Part shown: positions 30,906 to 39,819 of the stretch, piece by piece
Layout: every line of letters starts with the position of its first letter
How positions within the stretch are numbered: position 1 is the first letter of the stretch
Assembly: GCF_004745075.1 (NCBI RefSeq)
Contig: NZ_RHFH01000001.1
Span: 310,001-374,000 of the forward strand
Source: Brevibacterium sp. S111
GTDB taxonomy: Bacteria; Actinomycetota; Actinomycetes; Actinomycetales; Brevibacteriaceae
Direction: 5' to 3'
DNA: 64,000 nt
Made by a program: the position numbers and the translations under genes
Notes under the pieces: model-generated
Told to the model about the DNA's origin: nothing
What the model saw: the letters and a program-made list of their open reading frames with translations, nothing else
The model's database searches: none

Positions 30906-32387
30906 TCATCCTCCCAAGATAGCCGAAATCGGGCCGCGAACGAAGTACAGGACGAATCCGGCTGAGACGACCCACAGAAGCCAGTGGACATCACGACCGC
31001 GCTTGCTCATGGCGTGGATGAGCGCCCAGGAGATGAATCCGACGCCGATGCCGTTGGCGATCGAGTAGGTCAGCGGCATCGTGACCATGGTGAGGAAGAC
31101 CGGCAGCGAGGTGCGGAAATCGCTCATGTCGATCTCGCGGATCTGAGTGACCATCATGGCTCCGACGACGACGAGCGCTGCGGCTCCGGCTTCCATCGGG
31201 ATGACGGCGATGAGCGGGGAGAAGAACATCGACAGCAGGAACAGCACTCCGGTGATGCAGGCGGCGAGCCCTGTCCTCGCACCCTCGGCGATGCCGGCAG
31301 CGGCGTCGACGAAAACGGTGTTCGACGACGCAGAGGCTCCACCTCCGGCGACGGCGCCGAGGCCCTCGACGACGAAGGCTCCGCGGATGCGGGGGAACAT
31401 TCCGTCCGAGGTCTGCAGGCCGGCGCTGCGAGCCAGTCCGGTCATGGTGCCCATAGCGTCGAAGAAGTTCGTGAACACGAGGGTGAACACGAGCATCGTG
31501 GCGGCGAGGACGCCGACATGCTGGAAGCCGCCGATGAGGTCGAAGGACCCGACGAGACTGAAGTCGGGGGCGGCGACGACCTGCTTGGGGAACTCCGGAG
31601 CCGCGAGATTCCAGCCCAGCGGATCCGGGTCCACCGGGTCGCCGACAGTGCCGAGCTTCGCGAACGCCTGGATGACGATCGCGAGGATCGTCGCCACGAC
31701 GATGCCGATGAGGATACCGCCCGGGACATTGCGCGCCACGAGGATGCCGATGAGGATCAGCGCCACGACGAAGACGAGCGTCGGCAGTGAAGCGATGGAC
31801 CCGTCCTGCCCCAGCTGGACCGGCGGACCCGACGGGGTGCGGGTGACGAATCCGGAGTTGACGAAGCCGATGAAGGCGATGAAGAGCCCGATGCCGACGG
31901 TGATCGCCACCTTGAGGGCATGCGGGACGGCATTGAAGATCGCCGTGCGGATGCCCGTGGCTCCCAGAATGACGATGATGACACCGTTGATGACCACGAG
32001 CCCCATCGCATCGGCCCAGGTGACTTCCTGGACCACGGAGACTGCGAGGAAGCTGTTCATGCCCAGGCCCGCAGCGAGTGCGAACGGCAGCCGGGCCACG
32101 ACGCCGAAGAGGATCGTGATGACACCGGCGACGAGGCCGGTCACCGCGGTCAGCTGAGCGAAGTCGAGGCTGCCGCCGGCCACGTCCTCGGAACCGCCGA
32201 GGATGAGCGGGTTGAGCACAACGATGTAGGCCATCGCGACGAAGGCGACGAGACCTCCGCGGATCTCCTGTCTGATCGTCGAGCCGCGAGCTGTGATTTC
32301 GAAGAACTTGTCGAGCAGGCCGGGACTTCCGGTGCTCTCGGGGGCAGTTGTCGTATTCCGCCCTTCGTCTTTGTCAGCCATTTTCAT
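30906..32387 (-). CDS. NCS2 purine permease (AzgA-like)
   Basis: Proton-driven uptake of purine bases (adenine, guanine or hypoxanthine type). Length 493 residues with about 12-14 hydrophobic segments. AzgA-type features are RQEIRGGLVAFVAMAYIVVLNP near the N-terminus (as separate conserved blocks), FALAAGLGMNSFLA, NFFDAMGTMTGLA, and ASSNTVFVDAAAGIAEGARTG. ATG 32387 sits 3 nt after GAGGTGG; the second ATG (32381) has better spacing and may be the real start. Upstream lies a weaker tandem operator candidate, tying it to the purine regulon. It supplies substrate for guanine deaminase and xanthine dehydrogenase. Confidence 0.9.
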   Translation of the reverse strand: MKMADKDEGRNTTTAPESTGSPGLLDKFFEITARGSTIRQEIRGGLVAFVAMAYIVVLNPLILGGSEDVAGGSLDFAQLTAVTGLVAGVITILFGVVARLPFALAAGLGMNSFLAVSVVQEVTWADAMGLVVINGVIIVILGATGIRTAIFNAVPHALKVAITVGIGLFIAFIGFVNSGFVTRTPSGPPVQLGQDGSIASLPTLVFVVALILIGILVARNVPGGILIGIVVATILAIVIQAFAKLGTVGDPVDPDPLGWNLAAPEFPKQVVAAPDFSLVGSFDLIGGFQHVGVLAATMLVFTLVFTNFFDAMGTMTGLARSAGLQTSDGMFPRIRGAFVVEGLGAVAGGGASASSNTVFVDAAAGIAEGARTGLAACITGVLFLLSMFFSPLIAVIPMEAGAAALVVVGAMMVTQIREIDMSDFRTSLPVFLTMVTMPLTYSIANGIGVGFISWALIHAMSKRGRDVHWLLWVVSAGFVLYFVRGPISAILGG

Positions 32388-32502
32388 GGACCACCTCAGG
32401 TTGTTCGATTTGGTCAGTCGCCGACATCATTGTCGCCGACCCTGCGCCTTGAACGTGCGCAATGAAGCAGACTAGCCATCGGTCCGGGACCGAAGCCGGA
32501 AT

Positions 32503-32538
32503 TTCCACATCCCGGAAAGCTTTTTCTGTTTCATCGAG
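32503..32538. promoter_or_regulatory. Candidate IclR operator 6 (purine permease), degenerate
   Basis: TTCCACATCCCGGAA (32503-32517) is a perfect TTCC-N7-GGAA box; after the 6-nt spacer the second box TTCTGTTTCATCGAG (32524-32538) keeps only the left half. It lies 116 bp upstream of the permease start. Confidence 0.4.
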
Positions 32539-32627
32539 TCAGTCTGGCCGCTCGACCATCGTGTGTCAATCATCACATTTCCCGCCGTCTCGGCGCGAGC
32601 CCGCCTCGGACCAGGCCGCGAACAGAC

Positions 32628-32662
32628 GAAAACCCCTGACCGGACGGAGCCGGTCAGGGGTT
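32628..32662 (-). terminator. Rho-independent terminator of tRNA-Ser
   Basis: Arms AACCCCTGACCGG and CCGGTCAGGGGTT (13 bp) with a T-run (TTTTC) on the minus strand, just downstream of the tRNA 3' end. Confidence 0.9.
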
Positions 32663-32667
32663 CCACA

Positions 32668-32758
32668 TGGCGGTGGCGGTGGGATTTGAACCCACGGTAG
32701 GGGGTTGCCCTACACGACATTTCGAGTGTCGCACCTTCGGCCGCTCGGACACGCCACC
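32668..32758 (-). tRNA. tRNA-Ser (anticodon CGA), CCA encoded
   Basis: 91-nt class II tRNA with a 7-bp acceptor stem (GGTGGCG with CGCCACC), anticodon stem CGACA/TGTCG around loop CTCGAAA (anticodon CGA, reading UCG), a long variable arm GTAGGGCAACCCCCTAC, T-arm GTGGGTTCAAATCCCAC, discriminator G and encoded CCA. A terminator follows. Confidence 0.97.
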
Positions 32759-32845
32759 GCCGACAACTGTACAGCGGTGCACTTTCCGCGGCCAAATCGA
32801 GTCAGCGTGAGGTGGGCCACGTCAGCACGGGCCCCTGGGAGTCAG

Positions 32846-33277
32846 TCATCGCCGAGCTGAGAAGAACTCCCGCAGCAGGTCCGCGCTCTCCGCCGCCCGC
32901 ACCCCGGACCTCACCGTCGGATGGTGGAGTGCGGCACGGTCGCGCAGCAGATCCCAGACCGAACCGACGGCGCCGGCCTTGTCGTCGAAGGCACCGAAGA
33001 CGACCCGGGAGATGCGGGAGCCGACGAGGGCGCCGGCGCACATCGCGCACGGTTCCAAGGTGACGACGAGCGTGGCATCGTCGAGGCGCCAGCGACCGGT
33101 GGTCGTCGCGGCCTCGGCGATGGCCATGAGTTCGGCATGGCCGAGCGGATCGGCGTCGACTTCGCGGCGATTGTGACCGCGCCCGATAACAGTGCCGACC
33201 CGGTCGAGGACGACGGCCCCGACGGGAACGTCGTCATGAGCGGGCGCCCGCGCCGCCTCGGCGAGGGCGAGTCCCAT
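32846..33277 (-). CDS. tadA: tRNA adenosine(34) deaminase
   Basis: Deaminates the wobble adenosine of tRNA-Arg(ACG) to inosine. Length 143 residues. Zinc and catalytic motif [10 protein letters not shown] and the Cys pair PCAMCAGAL are present, with [11 protein letters not shown] at the N-terminus and [21 protein letters not shown] 33277 gives a normal N-terminus; no in-frame ATG or GTG was found further upstream. It follows its usual actinobacterial partner gene by 44 bp and is adjacent to tRNA-Ser. Confidence 0.95.
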   Translation of the reverse strand: MGLALAEAARAPAHDDVPVGAVVLDRVGTVIGRGHNRREVDADPLGHAELMAIAEAATTTGRWRLDDATLVVTLEPCAMCAGALVGSRISRVVFGAFDDKAGAVGSVWDLLRDRAALHHPTVRSGVRAAESADLLREFFSARR

Positions 33278-33321
33278 CCATTCGAACAGCTGCGCCTCGT
33301 CCGCATCTGGGGAAGCCGGGT

Positions 33322-33870
33322 TCAGCGTGCGGCCTCGAGCTGGTCGGCGAAGCCGACGGTCTCACCGACGTGGGCGACGACGCGAGCCGGGTCGGAACGG
33401 TACGCCTCGACCTGCTCGATGAGGGTCGCGGCAGACACTCCCCGATCGGCGTAGATGTCGGCGTCCCCTCCCCATTCGGCGTCGGGGTCGAGCTCGAGCA
33501 TCTCGACCTCGTCTTCCTCGTCCTCATCCTCGGCGGCCTCATCCACGTCGATGCCGAAGTCCTCTTCGGGCTCGGCCTCATAGGCGTCGGGCCGGGAGTC
33601 GAGGAAGTCGGCGAAGATCTCTGCGAACGGGCTCGCCTCGACGGCGACGAGATCGGAGAGGAAGACCTTGACCTCGTTGTCCGCGCACAGGCGCACGAGG
33701 CCGAACCATTCGTCTTCGTGTTCGATGACGGCCACGGCCTCGCCGTCATCACCTGCCGCTCCGCGCATCGTGTCGACGAGATCGTCGAGGTCGGAGGCAT
33801 CGCGGACGTCGACATCGAGGGCACGGTAGCCATCGCCGGAATCGGTCAGGATCTCAGTGAAGTACGACAT
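33322..33870 (-). CDS. tRNA adenosine deaminase-associated protein
   Basis: A 182-residue acidic protein of a family found almost only next to tadA in actinobacteria; its function is not established. Conserved parts are the N-terminal [40 protein letters not shown], and the C-terminal [20 protein letters not shown]. Between them lies an Asp/Glu-rich stretch of about 40 residues. ATG 33870 is preceded by GGAGG at short spacing. Divergent from upp across 72 bp. Confidence 0.85.
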   Translation of the reverse strand: MSYFTEILTDSGDGYRALDVDVRDASDLDDLVDTMRGAAGDDGEAVAVIEHEDEWFGLVRLCADNEVKVFLSDLVAVEASPFAEIFADFLDSRPDAYEAEPEEDFGIDVDEAAEDEDEEDEVEMLELDPDAEWGGDADIYADRGVSAATLIEQVEAYRSDPARVVAHVGETVGFADQLEAAR

Positions 33871-33942
33871 GCCTCCATTGTGAACGCTTCGCCGCGTGTT
33901 GACCACTGCCGGGGGCACCGAGTTCTCCCGTACCATTTGGGT

Positions 33943-34581
33943 ATGCATCTTCACGTAGCCGATCACCCGCTCATCGCCCATAAACTCACTGCCCTGCGCG
34001 ATCGGAACGCGGACTCCGCCCGCTTCCGCCAGCTCACCGAAGAGCTCGTCATGCTGCTGGCCTACGAGGCGACTCGGTCGGTGGCGGTCGAAGACAAGGA
34101 GATCTCGACCCCCGTGTCGACATTCACCGGCACCCGCATCGCCGAGCCCCGCCCCATCGTCGTCCCGATCCTGCGCGCCGGCCTGGGCATGCTCGACGGG
34201 ATGCTGCGCATCCTGCCCACCGCCGAGGTGGGCTTCCTCGGCATGGTCCGCGATGAGACGACGTTCGAGCCCAGCGCCTATGCCGATCGGCTGCCCGACG
34301 ACCTCACGGGCCGGCAGATCTTCGTCGTCGACCCGATGCTCGCCACCGGCGGCACCCTGGCCATGGCGATCGATTTCCTCCTCGCCCGCGGTGCTCGCGA
34401 CGTCACCGCCGTGTGTCTCGTCTCCGCCCCCGAGGGGGTGCGCCGCATCGAAGCCGACTACAGCGATGCCGCGGAAGTGAAGATCTACACGGCCGCGCTC
34501 GATGAGAAGCTCAACGAGAAGGGCTACATCATCCCCGGCCTCGGCGATGCCGGGGACCGGATGTACGGAATCGTCGACTGA
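33943..34581 (+). CDS. upp: Uracil phosphoribosyltransferase
   Basis: Makes UMP from uracil and PRPP in pyrimidine salvage. Length 212 residues, standard. PRPP-binding motif [17 protein letters not shown], and [19 protein letters not shown]; the C-terminus has [15 protein letters not shown]. No ribosome-binding site precedes ATG 33943, but a TACCAT box ends 6 nt before it, so the transcript may be leaderless. Confidence 0.97.
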   Translation: MHLHVADHPLIAHKLTALRDRNADSARFRQLTEELVMLLAYEATRSVAVEDKEISTPVSTFTGTRIAEPRPIVVPILRAGLGMLDGMLRILPTAEVGFLGMVRDETTFEPSAYADRLPDDLTGRQIFVVDPMLATGGTLAMAIDFLLARGARDVTAVCLVSAPEGVRRIEADYSDAAEVKIYTAALDEKLNEKGYIIPGLGDAGDRMYGIVD

Positions 34582-34704
34582 CCCCGCACGGAGGCGATGT
34601 CGGCTGACACCCCGCGGGCGAAGGAGCCCGCCGATGACGGGTTCGACGGGCCGCCTCGGCGAGCGTTTCGTCATAAACCGTCACAGTCGTCTCATTTTCG
34701 GCCG

Positions 34705-34739
34705 TTGCATTGCAGCGCCAGCGCAATGTGACAAATAAT
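34705..34739 (+). promoter_or_regulatory. Probable promoter with overlapping inverted repeat
   Basis: TTGCAG (34710-34715) and the AT-rich AAATAAT (34733-34739) could be -35 and -10 elements. The inverted repeat CATTGC/GCAATG (34708-34713 with 34723-34728) covers the spacer, a typical repressor position. The -10 lies 6 nt before the ATG of the small ORF at 34746. The rest of 34582-34908 shows no other gene; TCCGAT/ATCGGA near 34884-34896 is a small palindrome just before the regulator gene. Confidence 0.4.
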
Positions 34740-34745
34740 GAAGCC

Positions 34746-34817
34746 ATGACTTCAGTGATCGAACTACAGCGAATGCCTGCGGCAGCCATGTGCATGCCCT
34801 GCGTTCGTGGTCGGTGA
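34746..34817 (+). CDS. Possible leaderless small ORF with two cysteines
   Basis: A 23-codon ORF ending in MCMPCVRGR, beginning at the position expected for the transcription start of the promoter at 34705-34739. It contains two Cys, four Met and a rare CTA codon, and stops 91 bp before the winged-helix regulator gene. Size and position resemble cysteine-rich leader peptides that regulate downstream genes in actinobacteria. No homologue is recognised and coding is unproven; it could be chance. Confidence 0.3.
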   Translation: MTSVIELQRMPAAAMCMPCVRGR

Positions 34818-34908
34818 TCGCCCTCCCGCTGTCCGGCCCCGAACGAGTAGACGCAAGCAGCGGACTCATTCAGTCATCTCGATCCGATGATCGGAGCAAA
34901 GGACAGTC

Positions 34909-35727
34909 ATGCCGAATCCAGAACCCGCCTACGTCCACCCACGCAGTGCCGTGGCCACTCGACGTGCAGGAGCCAGGTTGAGCGCAGTCGACCCGCAGAA
35001 CCCCCCGCACACCTATGGGCCGGCCGGGGTCGTTCCCTCCCCGAAGGCCGCTCGCGGAATCATCGTCTACATCGGACTCGACGAGTCCAAGGCCGCCGCC
35101 GACGGCACGAACCTCTCGGCCATCGCCGGTGAGCTGCAGGCCTATGCGAAGGAACTGGCCAGCCAGGCCGAGACCCAGGCCGTCATCGCCTTGGCCCCGG
35201 AGGGCCGCGGCAGCGACATCGACGCCGTCCGGGCCGTGGCCACCGGTTCCCCGGCCGCCACCGGCGCCCCGGCCGCCACACACGGCCCCGTGCGCTCGCG
35301 GATTCCCAACCGCATCCACCCGCCGACGCTGCGGGACGAGACTGCGCCGGCGGCTCCCGCACCGCGCGGTTTCGGAGGCCGTGCCGGAGACGCCTACACG
35401 CATGCCGCATCCGAACGTCTGCGCATCGACATCCCCCGCCGGGAGGTCCGCGTCGACGGTGACCTCGTCGATGTCACGACGAAGGAATTCGATCTGCTCG
35501 CCACCCTCGTCACGCATGCGGATGAGACCCTGCCGCGCGAAGACCTCATCAGCGCCGTGTGGTCCGGCGGCGAAGTCCCCGACGAACGCACCGTGGACGT
35601 CCACATCCGGCGACTGCGGCGCCGCCTCGGCGAATATGCCTCGGTGGTGCGCACCATGCGGGGTTCGGGCTACCGATACGACACCCACCCGGATGTCACG
35701 GTGTGGAGCGCCACCGCGCGTCACTGA
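34909..35727 (+). CDS. Winged-helix transcriptional regulator without receiver domain
   Basis: A 272-residue protein whose C-terminal 95 residues form an OmpR/PhoB-type winged helix: RREVRVDGDLVDVTTKEFDLLATLV, the recognition region DERTVDVHIRRLRRRLGEYA and the wing VVRTMRGSGYRYD. The first 110 residues (GIIVYIGLDESKAAADGTNLSAIAGELQAYAKEL) are not a phosphoacceptor receiver; a Pro/Ala/Thr-rich linker (about 112-165) with a doubled GxPAAT unit joins the parts. No partner kinase is adjacent. ATG 34909 follows GGACAGTC. Targets unknown. Confidence 0.8.
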   Translation: MPNPEPAYVHPRSAVATRRAGARLSAVDPQNPPHTYGPAGVVPSPKAARGIIVYIGLDESKAAADGTNLSAIAGELQAYAKELASQAETQAVIALAPEGRGSDIDAVRAVATGSPAATGAPAATHGPVRSRIPNRIHPPTLRDETAPAAPAPRGFGGRAGDAYTHAASERLRIDIPRREVRVDGDLVDVTTKEFDLLATLVTHADETLPREDLISAVWSGGEVPDERTVDVHIRRLRRRLGEYASVVRTMRGSGYRYDTHPDVTVWSATARH

Positions 35728-35829
35728 CGCGGTGGCGGCAGCGTCCGCACCGGGCGCGAGCTGACTGTGAGACGCATCGCACCACCCACCCAGCCTGGGG
35801 CCAGACTTCCCGGTTAAGATCGTTGATCG

Positions 35830-36771
35830 ATGAACCAGGCATATTCTTCACCGCGCAGACGGCACAGTCCCGCAAAGGGCATCACCGCATTGATCTTCGG
35901 GATCCTCTATGCGGCGTTCCTGCTTCTCCACGAACTGCTGCCGACGCGGATGGGCATCGCTCTCATCGTCGAATCGGTGCTGCCGTGGACGGGGATCCTC
36001 CTCGCGCTCGTGCTGCTGATGTTCCTCATCCGGTTCTCGTGGCTGTCGGCCATCGGGTTCCTCGTGCCGACGCTGGTGTGGACGGGAATGTTCGGTCCGG
36101 CGCTGCTGCCCAATGAGGACTCCGGTGAAGCGGATCTGACCGTGGCCACCCACAATGTGGGCGCCCGGATGCCTCAACCCACGGCGGCGGCACAGAATAT
36201 CGTCGATCACGACCCGGACATCGTCACGATCCAGGAGCTCGAATCCCTGTCGGGCAAGATCATCCACAAAGAGCTCGACTCCTCATTCGCCCACGCACAG
36301 GTCCTCGACACCGTCGGCGTGTGGTCGAAGTGGCCGATGTCCGAGCCCGAAGAGGTCGACCTGGGCCTGCAGTGGCCGCGTGCGTTCGCCACAACGGTCT
36401 CGACCGACGACGGCGACATCCGCTTCTATGCTGTGCACATGCCCTCGGTGCGGCCGGGACACGAATCGATGCGCAATGCCGCACTGCGTCGTCTGGCCAC
36501 GAGCGTCGAGACCGACGACGCCGAGCATGTCATCGTCGCCGGTGACTTCAACACGGCATCGACGGACAACAATCTCAAGAGCCTGGTTCCCCCGCTCGAA
36601 GACTCCCGCGTACAGGCCCGTGGCGGATTCGGCTTCACCTGGCCTGCCCGGTTCCCCGTGACCCGGCTCGACCACGTCCTCTACCGCGGCTTCGCTGCCA
36701 CCTCGGACGAGGTGCTCGAACGCGGGTCGAGCGATCACCGCGCCGTCCTGGCCGGGCTCGACCTCAAGTAA
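35830..36771 (+). CDS. Membrane EEP-domain phosphoesterase (VanJ-like layout)
   Basis: A 313-residue protein with three predicted membrane segments (about 18-38, 45-67, 70-90) followed by an endonuclease/exonuclease/phosphatase domain that should face outside. Metal and catalytic motifs are ATHNVGA, IQELESL, YAVHMPS, VAGDFNTAS, TRLDHVLY and SSDHRAV. This layout matches VanJ-type proteins of actinomycetes, which alter glycopeptide (teicoplanin) sensitivity; a lipid-phosphate substrate is possible. ATG 35830 has no ribosome-binding site, but TAAGAT (35815-35820) ends 9 nt before it, so a near-leaderless mRNA is likely. Convergent with the MarP-like gene. Confidence 0.8.
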   Translation: MNQAYSSPRRRHSPAKGITALIFGILYAAFLLLHELLPTRMGIALIVESVLPWTGILLALVLLMFLIRFSWLSAIGFLVPTLVWTGMFGPALLPNEDSGEADLTVATHNVGARMPQPTAAAQNIVDHDPDIVTIQELESLSGKIIHKELDSSFAHAQVLDTVGVWSKWPMSEPEEVDLGLQWPRAFATTVSTDDGDIRFYAVHMPSVRPGHESMRNAALRRLATSVETDDAEHVIVAGDFNTASTDNNLKSLVPPLEDSRVQARGGFGFTWPARFPVTRLDHVLYRGFAATSDEVLERGSSDHRAVLAGLDLK

Positions 36772-36861
36772 TCTGCGGGATCGCGAGCTTCCGTTCGAGT
36801 GCGCGCTTGTATGCGGGTCCGCAATTCTGTTCGGGCCCACGGGTCATTGCGTGCACACGTT

Positions 36862-38052
36862 TCAGTTCGTGCACTGTCCGGTCGGCTGCGGGCTGCGGTT
36901 GTTCGCTCCGGCCCGCAGTTCGTCGGCGATCTCGGCGCGCGTGAGAGCGTAGCCGGTCTCATCATCGGTGGCGGATCGGGCGAAGACCATGCCGACGACA
37001 TCGCCCTGATCATCGATGAGCGGGCCGCCCGAATTGCCTTCGCGGACGATTCCACGCAGCGAATACACTTCGCGCACCACCGATTTCGAATCGTAGATGT
37101 CGAGACCGCGTGCATTGATCTTCTCTCGCACACGGGTCGGTGAGATCGTGTAGGGACCGTTGGCGGGGAAGCCCACGACCACGGAGTCGTCCCCGGGCCC
37201 GAGTCCATCGCCGAAGTCGAGGGCGGGAGCCTGAAGCCCCGGAACACGGAGCACGGCGACGTCGGCTTCGGCCTCGAATCCGACCACCTCGGCGCGGTAG
37301 GGCCGGCCCTTTCCTCCCACCTGGACGGCGAGCTCCGAGGACCCGGCCACGACGTGGGCGTTGGTGGCGACGAGTCCGTCCTCATAGACGAATCCCGAGC
37401 CTTCGGAACCGGTGGCGCAGGAGGTCGCTGTGGTCGTGATCTTCACGACCGAGTCCTCGACGTCGCGGCCGACGTCGACCACGGCTTCGTCGGGTTCGCC
37501 GACGCCGCGGATCTGCTCGGTCTGGCCGGAGAACACCTGCGGGAAGCCCGAGGCGCTCAGTCCTTTGGCGAGACCGCCGAGGGCGCTTTGGGAGGAGTAG
37601 GGAATGGTGCGGTCAACGGCTGCGATGACGGCCGAGTCGGCGACCCACCGGTTGGGGTCGACGAGCGGGGTGGTGCGGATGAAGCCGGCAGCGAGCCAGA
37701 CGACGAGGATGTAGACGATACCGGCGGTGATGGTGCCGCCGATGGCGTCGATGCCCTGTCCGAGCTCGGAATCCATTGAGCGTCTGATCCATGCGCCGAT
37801 GCCGCTGCCGGCGAAGGCGAAGAGGACGCTGAGGACCAGCGGCATGGACGCCAGCAGCATGAGCACGCCGGGGTTGTCCATGGCGCTCGTGCCTTCGCTG
37901 AGCGTTTCGACGAGCGGGGAGAGCAGCCGACCGAGGATCCAGCCGACGACGAAGCCTGCCGCGGTGCCGAGCCCGGTGATGAATCCTTGGCGGAAACCGG
38001 CGAAGAGCGCGCCGACGCCGAAGATGATGAGGAGGATGTCGAGGACTGTCAC
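36862..38052 (-). CDS. MarP-like membrane serine protease
   Basis: A 396-residue protein with a CvpA-like N-terminal region of four membrane helices (1-125) and an extracytoplasmic trypsin-like domain. The catalytic triad is H233 (VATNAHVV), D264 (EADVAVLRV) and S341 (GNSGGPL). C212 and C394 flank the domain as in the disulfide of mycobacterial MarP, the protease needed for acid and oxidative stress survival. GTG start at 38052, 9 bp after the PrsW-like stop, so the two are probably one operon. Regulation not visible. Confidence 0.88.
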   Translation of the reverse strand: MTVLDILLIIFGVGALFAGFRQGFITGLGTAAGFVVGWILGRLLSPLVETLSEGTSAMDNPGVLMLLASMPLVLSVLFAFAGSGIGAWIRRSMDSELGQGIDAIGGTITAGIVYILVVWLAAGFIRTTPLVDPNRWVADSAVIAAVDRTIPYSSQSALGGLAKGLSASGFPQVFSGQTEQIRGVGEPDEAVVDVGRDVEDSVVKITTTATSCATGSEGSGFVYEDGLVATNAHVVAGSSELAVQVGGKGRPYRAEVVGFEAEADVAVLRVPGLQAPALDFGDGLGPGDDSVVVGFPANGPYTISPTRVREKINARGLDIYDSKSVVREVYSLRGIVREGNSGGPLIDDQGDVVGMVFARSATDDETGYALTRAEIADELRAGANNRSPQPTGQCTN

Positions 38053-38061
38053 CGGACGAAC

Positions 38062-39819
38062 TTACCGAACCGTCCGCTTGGAGGCGGCGAGCAGTCTGTC
38101 TCGGGCGTCGGCGAACTGCTGGAGTTCGGCCCGCTCGATCTTGCGTTCCTGATCGCCGCCGATGCCTGCCAACACTCGCATGCGGGTCGTCGACAGCTTT
38201 CCCGAGGTGCGGATCATCGTCTTCATCTCGTCCTTGCCGCCCGGGAAGGATTTCGCCCACTGACGGCCGTTCTTCCGCCCCTTCCAGGTGCCGAGCATGT
38301 CGACTTCAGCGTGAGTGAGCCAGCCGGAGTTCGCGTAGTCGCCGAGCATGTTCTGTGTGTGGATGCGTTCGCTGCGGCGCAGGACGAGTCCGAGCGTCAC
38401 CCAGGCGGCAGAGAGGATGACGCTGATGACGATGAGGCCGATGATCTGGATGAGCGGTCCGATGAGACTGAACAGCGACATCGAGGCGTTCCAGAAACCG
38501 TGCAGGACCATGCCGAGGACGAGGCCGGGCAGCCACATGAGGATCAGCGACCACCAGGGCCATTTGCGGGCGGCGAAGCCGATGGACACTCCCGCACAGG
38601 TCGAGAACGTCGTATGCAGCAGCGGCGAACCGATGCAGCGCAGGAGGAATGTCCATTTCAGCGCATCGAGCTGACCGTCGTTCCATGACTGGCCGAGATA
38701 GAGGATGTTCTCCGTGAAGGCGAAACCTGCGCCGATGAGGGCGCCGTAGACGAGCCCGTCGAGAGGACCCTCGAAGTACCGGCGGGCGGCGAGGACGATG
38801 ACGAGCAGGAGGACGGTCTTCGTCGATTCCTCGAGGATCGGGGCCTGGATGACCGCACCGATGACGTCGGGAACCCCGTTGATGCCGACCAGGTAGAGCG
38901 CGATGTCGCCGACGAGCGAGAAGCCGAGGGTGAGGATGACCGCAGCGACGGCGCCCCAGAGCAGGCAGATGCCGAGGATGAGTTTCGGCTGCGGTTTCCA
39001 CCGGTCGAGCCAGAGCACATAGGAGATGATGCCGACGAGCGGGATCGCTGAGAGCCCGATGAGGGCGAACAGTCGTGCCCCGAAGCTCAGTCCGCCGAGG
39101 AGCGCAAGGCCGCCCAGTCCGACGAGGAGGATGCCGAGGACGAGGACGGCGGCGACGAGCCGGATGATGTTGCCGGTCGAATCGGGTGCGGTCTCCGGCT
39201 GTGCTTTCCGCACGGCACCTGTCCACGGGGTCTCGGTGACCACCTGTTGGGGTGCCTGCATCCCGGCCCGGACCCGCATCTCCTGGGTGACTGTCGGGGC
39301 GAAGCGCGGCTGCGCGTAGACGCGTGCCTGCACCGGCGGTCGGCCCGGCATCGGCTGCCCGGGCATCATCGGCTGGCCGTGCATCATCGGCTGGCCGTGA
39401 GCCGGCTGAGACTGGCCATGCATCATGGGCTGAGGCTGTCCTTGGAAGGAAGGACTGCCCTGGCCCGGCATCGGCTGGCCCTGCATCGGCTGGCCCTGTG
39501 CTGGCACAGGCTGAGGTGCCTGCACGCCCGGCATCGGTTGACCCGGTGCAGGCACAGGCTGTGGTGCCTGGGCAGGTACCTGCTGCGGATTCTGCTGGGT
39601 GCCTTGAGGCCGAGGTCGGAACCGATCGTTGTTCTGCGGTCGTTGTGACTGCGACTGCGGCGGCACTTGCCCCGGCGGCACTTGGCCCTGCTGCGGCACC
39701 TGCGGCTCGGGCGCGGACGGAGCGTTCGGGTTCCGTGGATCCTGCACCTGGGGCGGCTGGGATCGCTGCACTCCGGGTTGGTTCGGACCCTGCGCTCCGG
39801 GACCGTTCTGTGCCGACAT
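38062..39819 (-). CDS. PrsW-family intramembrane metalloprotease with Pro/Gln/Met-rich N-terminus
   Basis: A 585-residue protein. Residues 1-200 are low complexity (Gln, Pro, Met, Gly) with GQPM-type repeats and would be disordered in the cytoplasm. From 218 on there are about eight membrane helices holding the PrsW motifs: EESTK at 330-334, FAFTEN at 366-371 and the HTTFS histidine. PrsW starts regulated cleavage of an anti-sigma factor in Bacillus; substrates of actinobacterial homologues are unknown. ATG 39819 has AAGGA 6 nt upstream. Upstream of and likely cotranscribed with the MarP-like protease, so the pair may act together at the membrane. Confidence 0.87.
   Translation of the reverse strand: MSAQNGPGAQGPNQPGVQRSQPPQVQDPRNPNAPSAPEPQVPQQGQVPPGQVPPQSQSQRPQNNDRFRPRPQGTQQNPQQVPAQAPQPVPAPGQPMPGVQAPQPVPAQGQPMQGQPMPGQGSPSFQGQPQPMMHGQSQPAHGQPMMHGQPMMPGQPMPGRPPVQARVYAQPRFAPTVTQEMRVRAGMQAPQQVVTETPWTGAVRKAQPETAPDSTGNIIRLVAAVLVLGILLVGLGGLALLGGLSFGARLFALIGLSAIPLVGIISYVLWLDRWKPQPKLILGICLLWGAVAAVILTLGFSLVGDIALYLVGINGVPDVIGAVIQAPILEESTKTVLLLVIVLAARRYFEGPLDGLVYGALIGAGFAFTENILYLGQSWNDGQLDALKWTFLLRCIGSPLLHTTFSTCAGVSIGFAARKWPWWSLILMWLPGLVLGMVLHGFWNASMSLFSLIGPLIQIIGLIVISVILSAAWVTLGLVLRRSERIHTQNMLGDYANSGWLTHAEVDMLGTWKGRKNGRQWAKSFPGGKDEMKTMIRTSGKLSTTRMRVLAGIGGDQERKIERAELQQFADARDRLLAASKRTVR
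39340..39543 (-). repeat. Degenerate GQPM-coding repeats in the PrsW-like gene
   Basis: Codons for residues 93-160 contain at least nine GQPM/GQP units, with the DNA unit TGCATCATCGGCTGGCC recurring. Such direct repeats are prone to length change by slippage. Confidence 0.65.

Noticed and set aside
32472-32795. Small ORF across the tRNA-Ser region
   Set aside because: It overlaps the tRNA and its terminator; the RNA gene explains the sequence.
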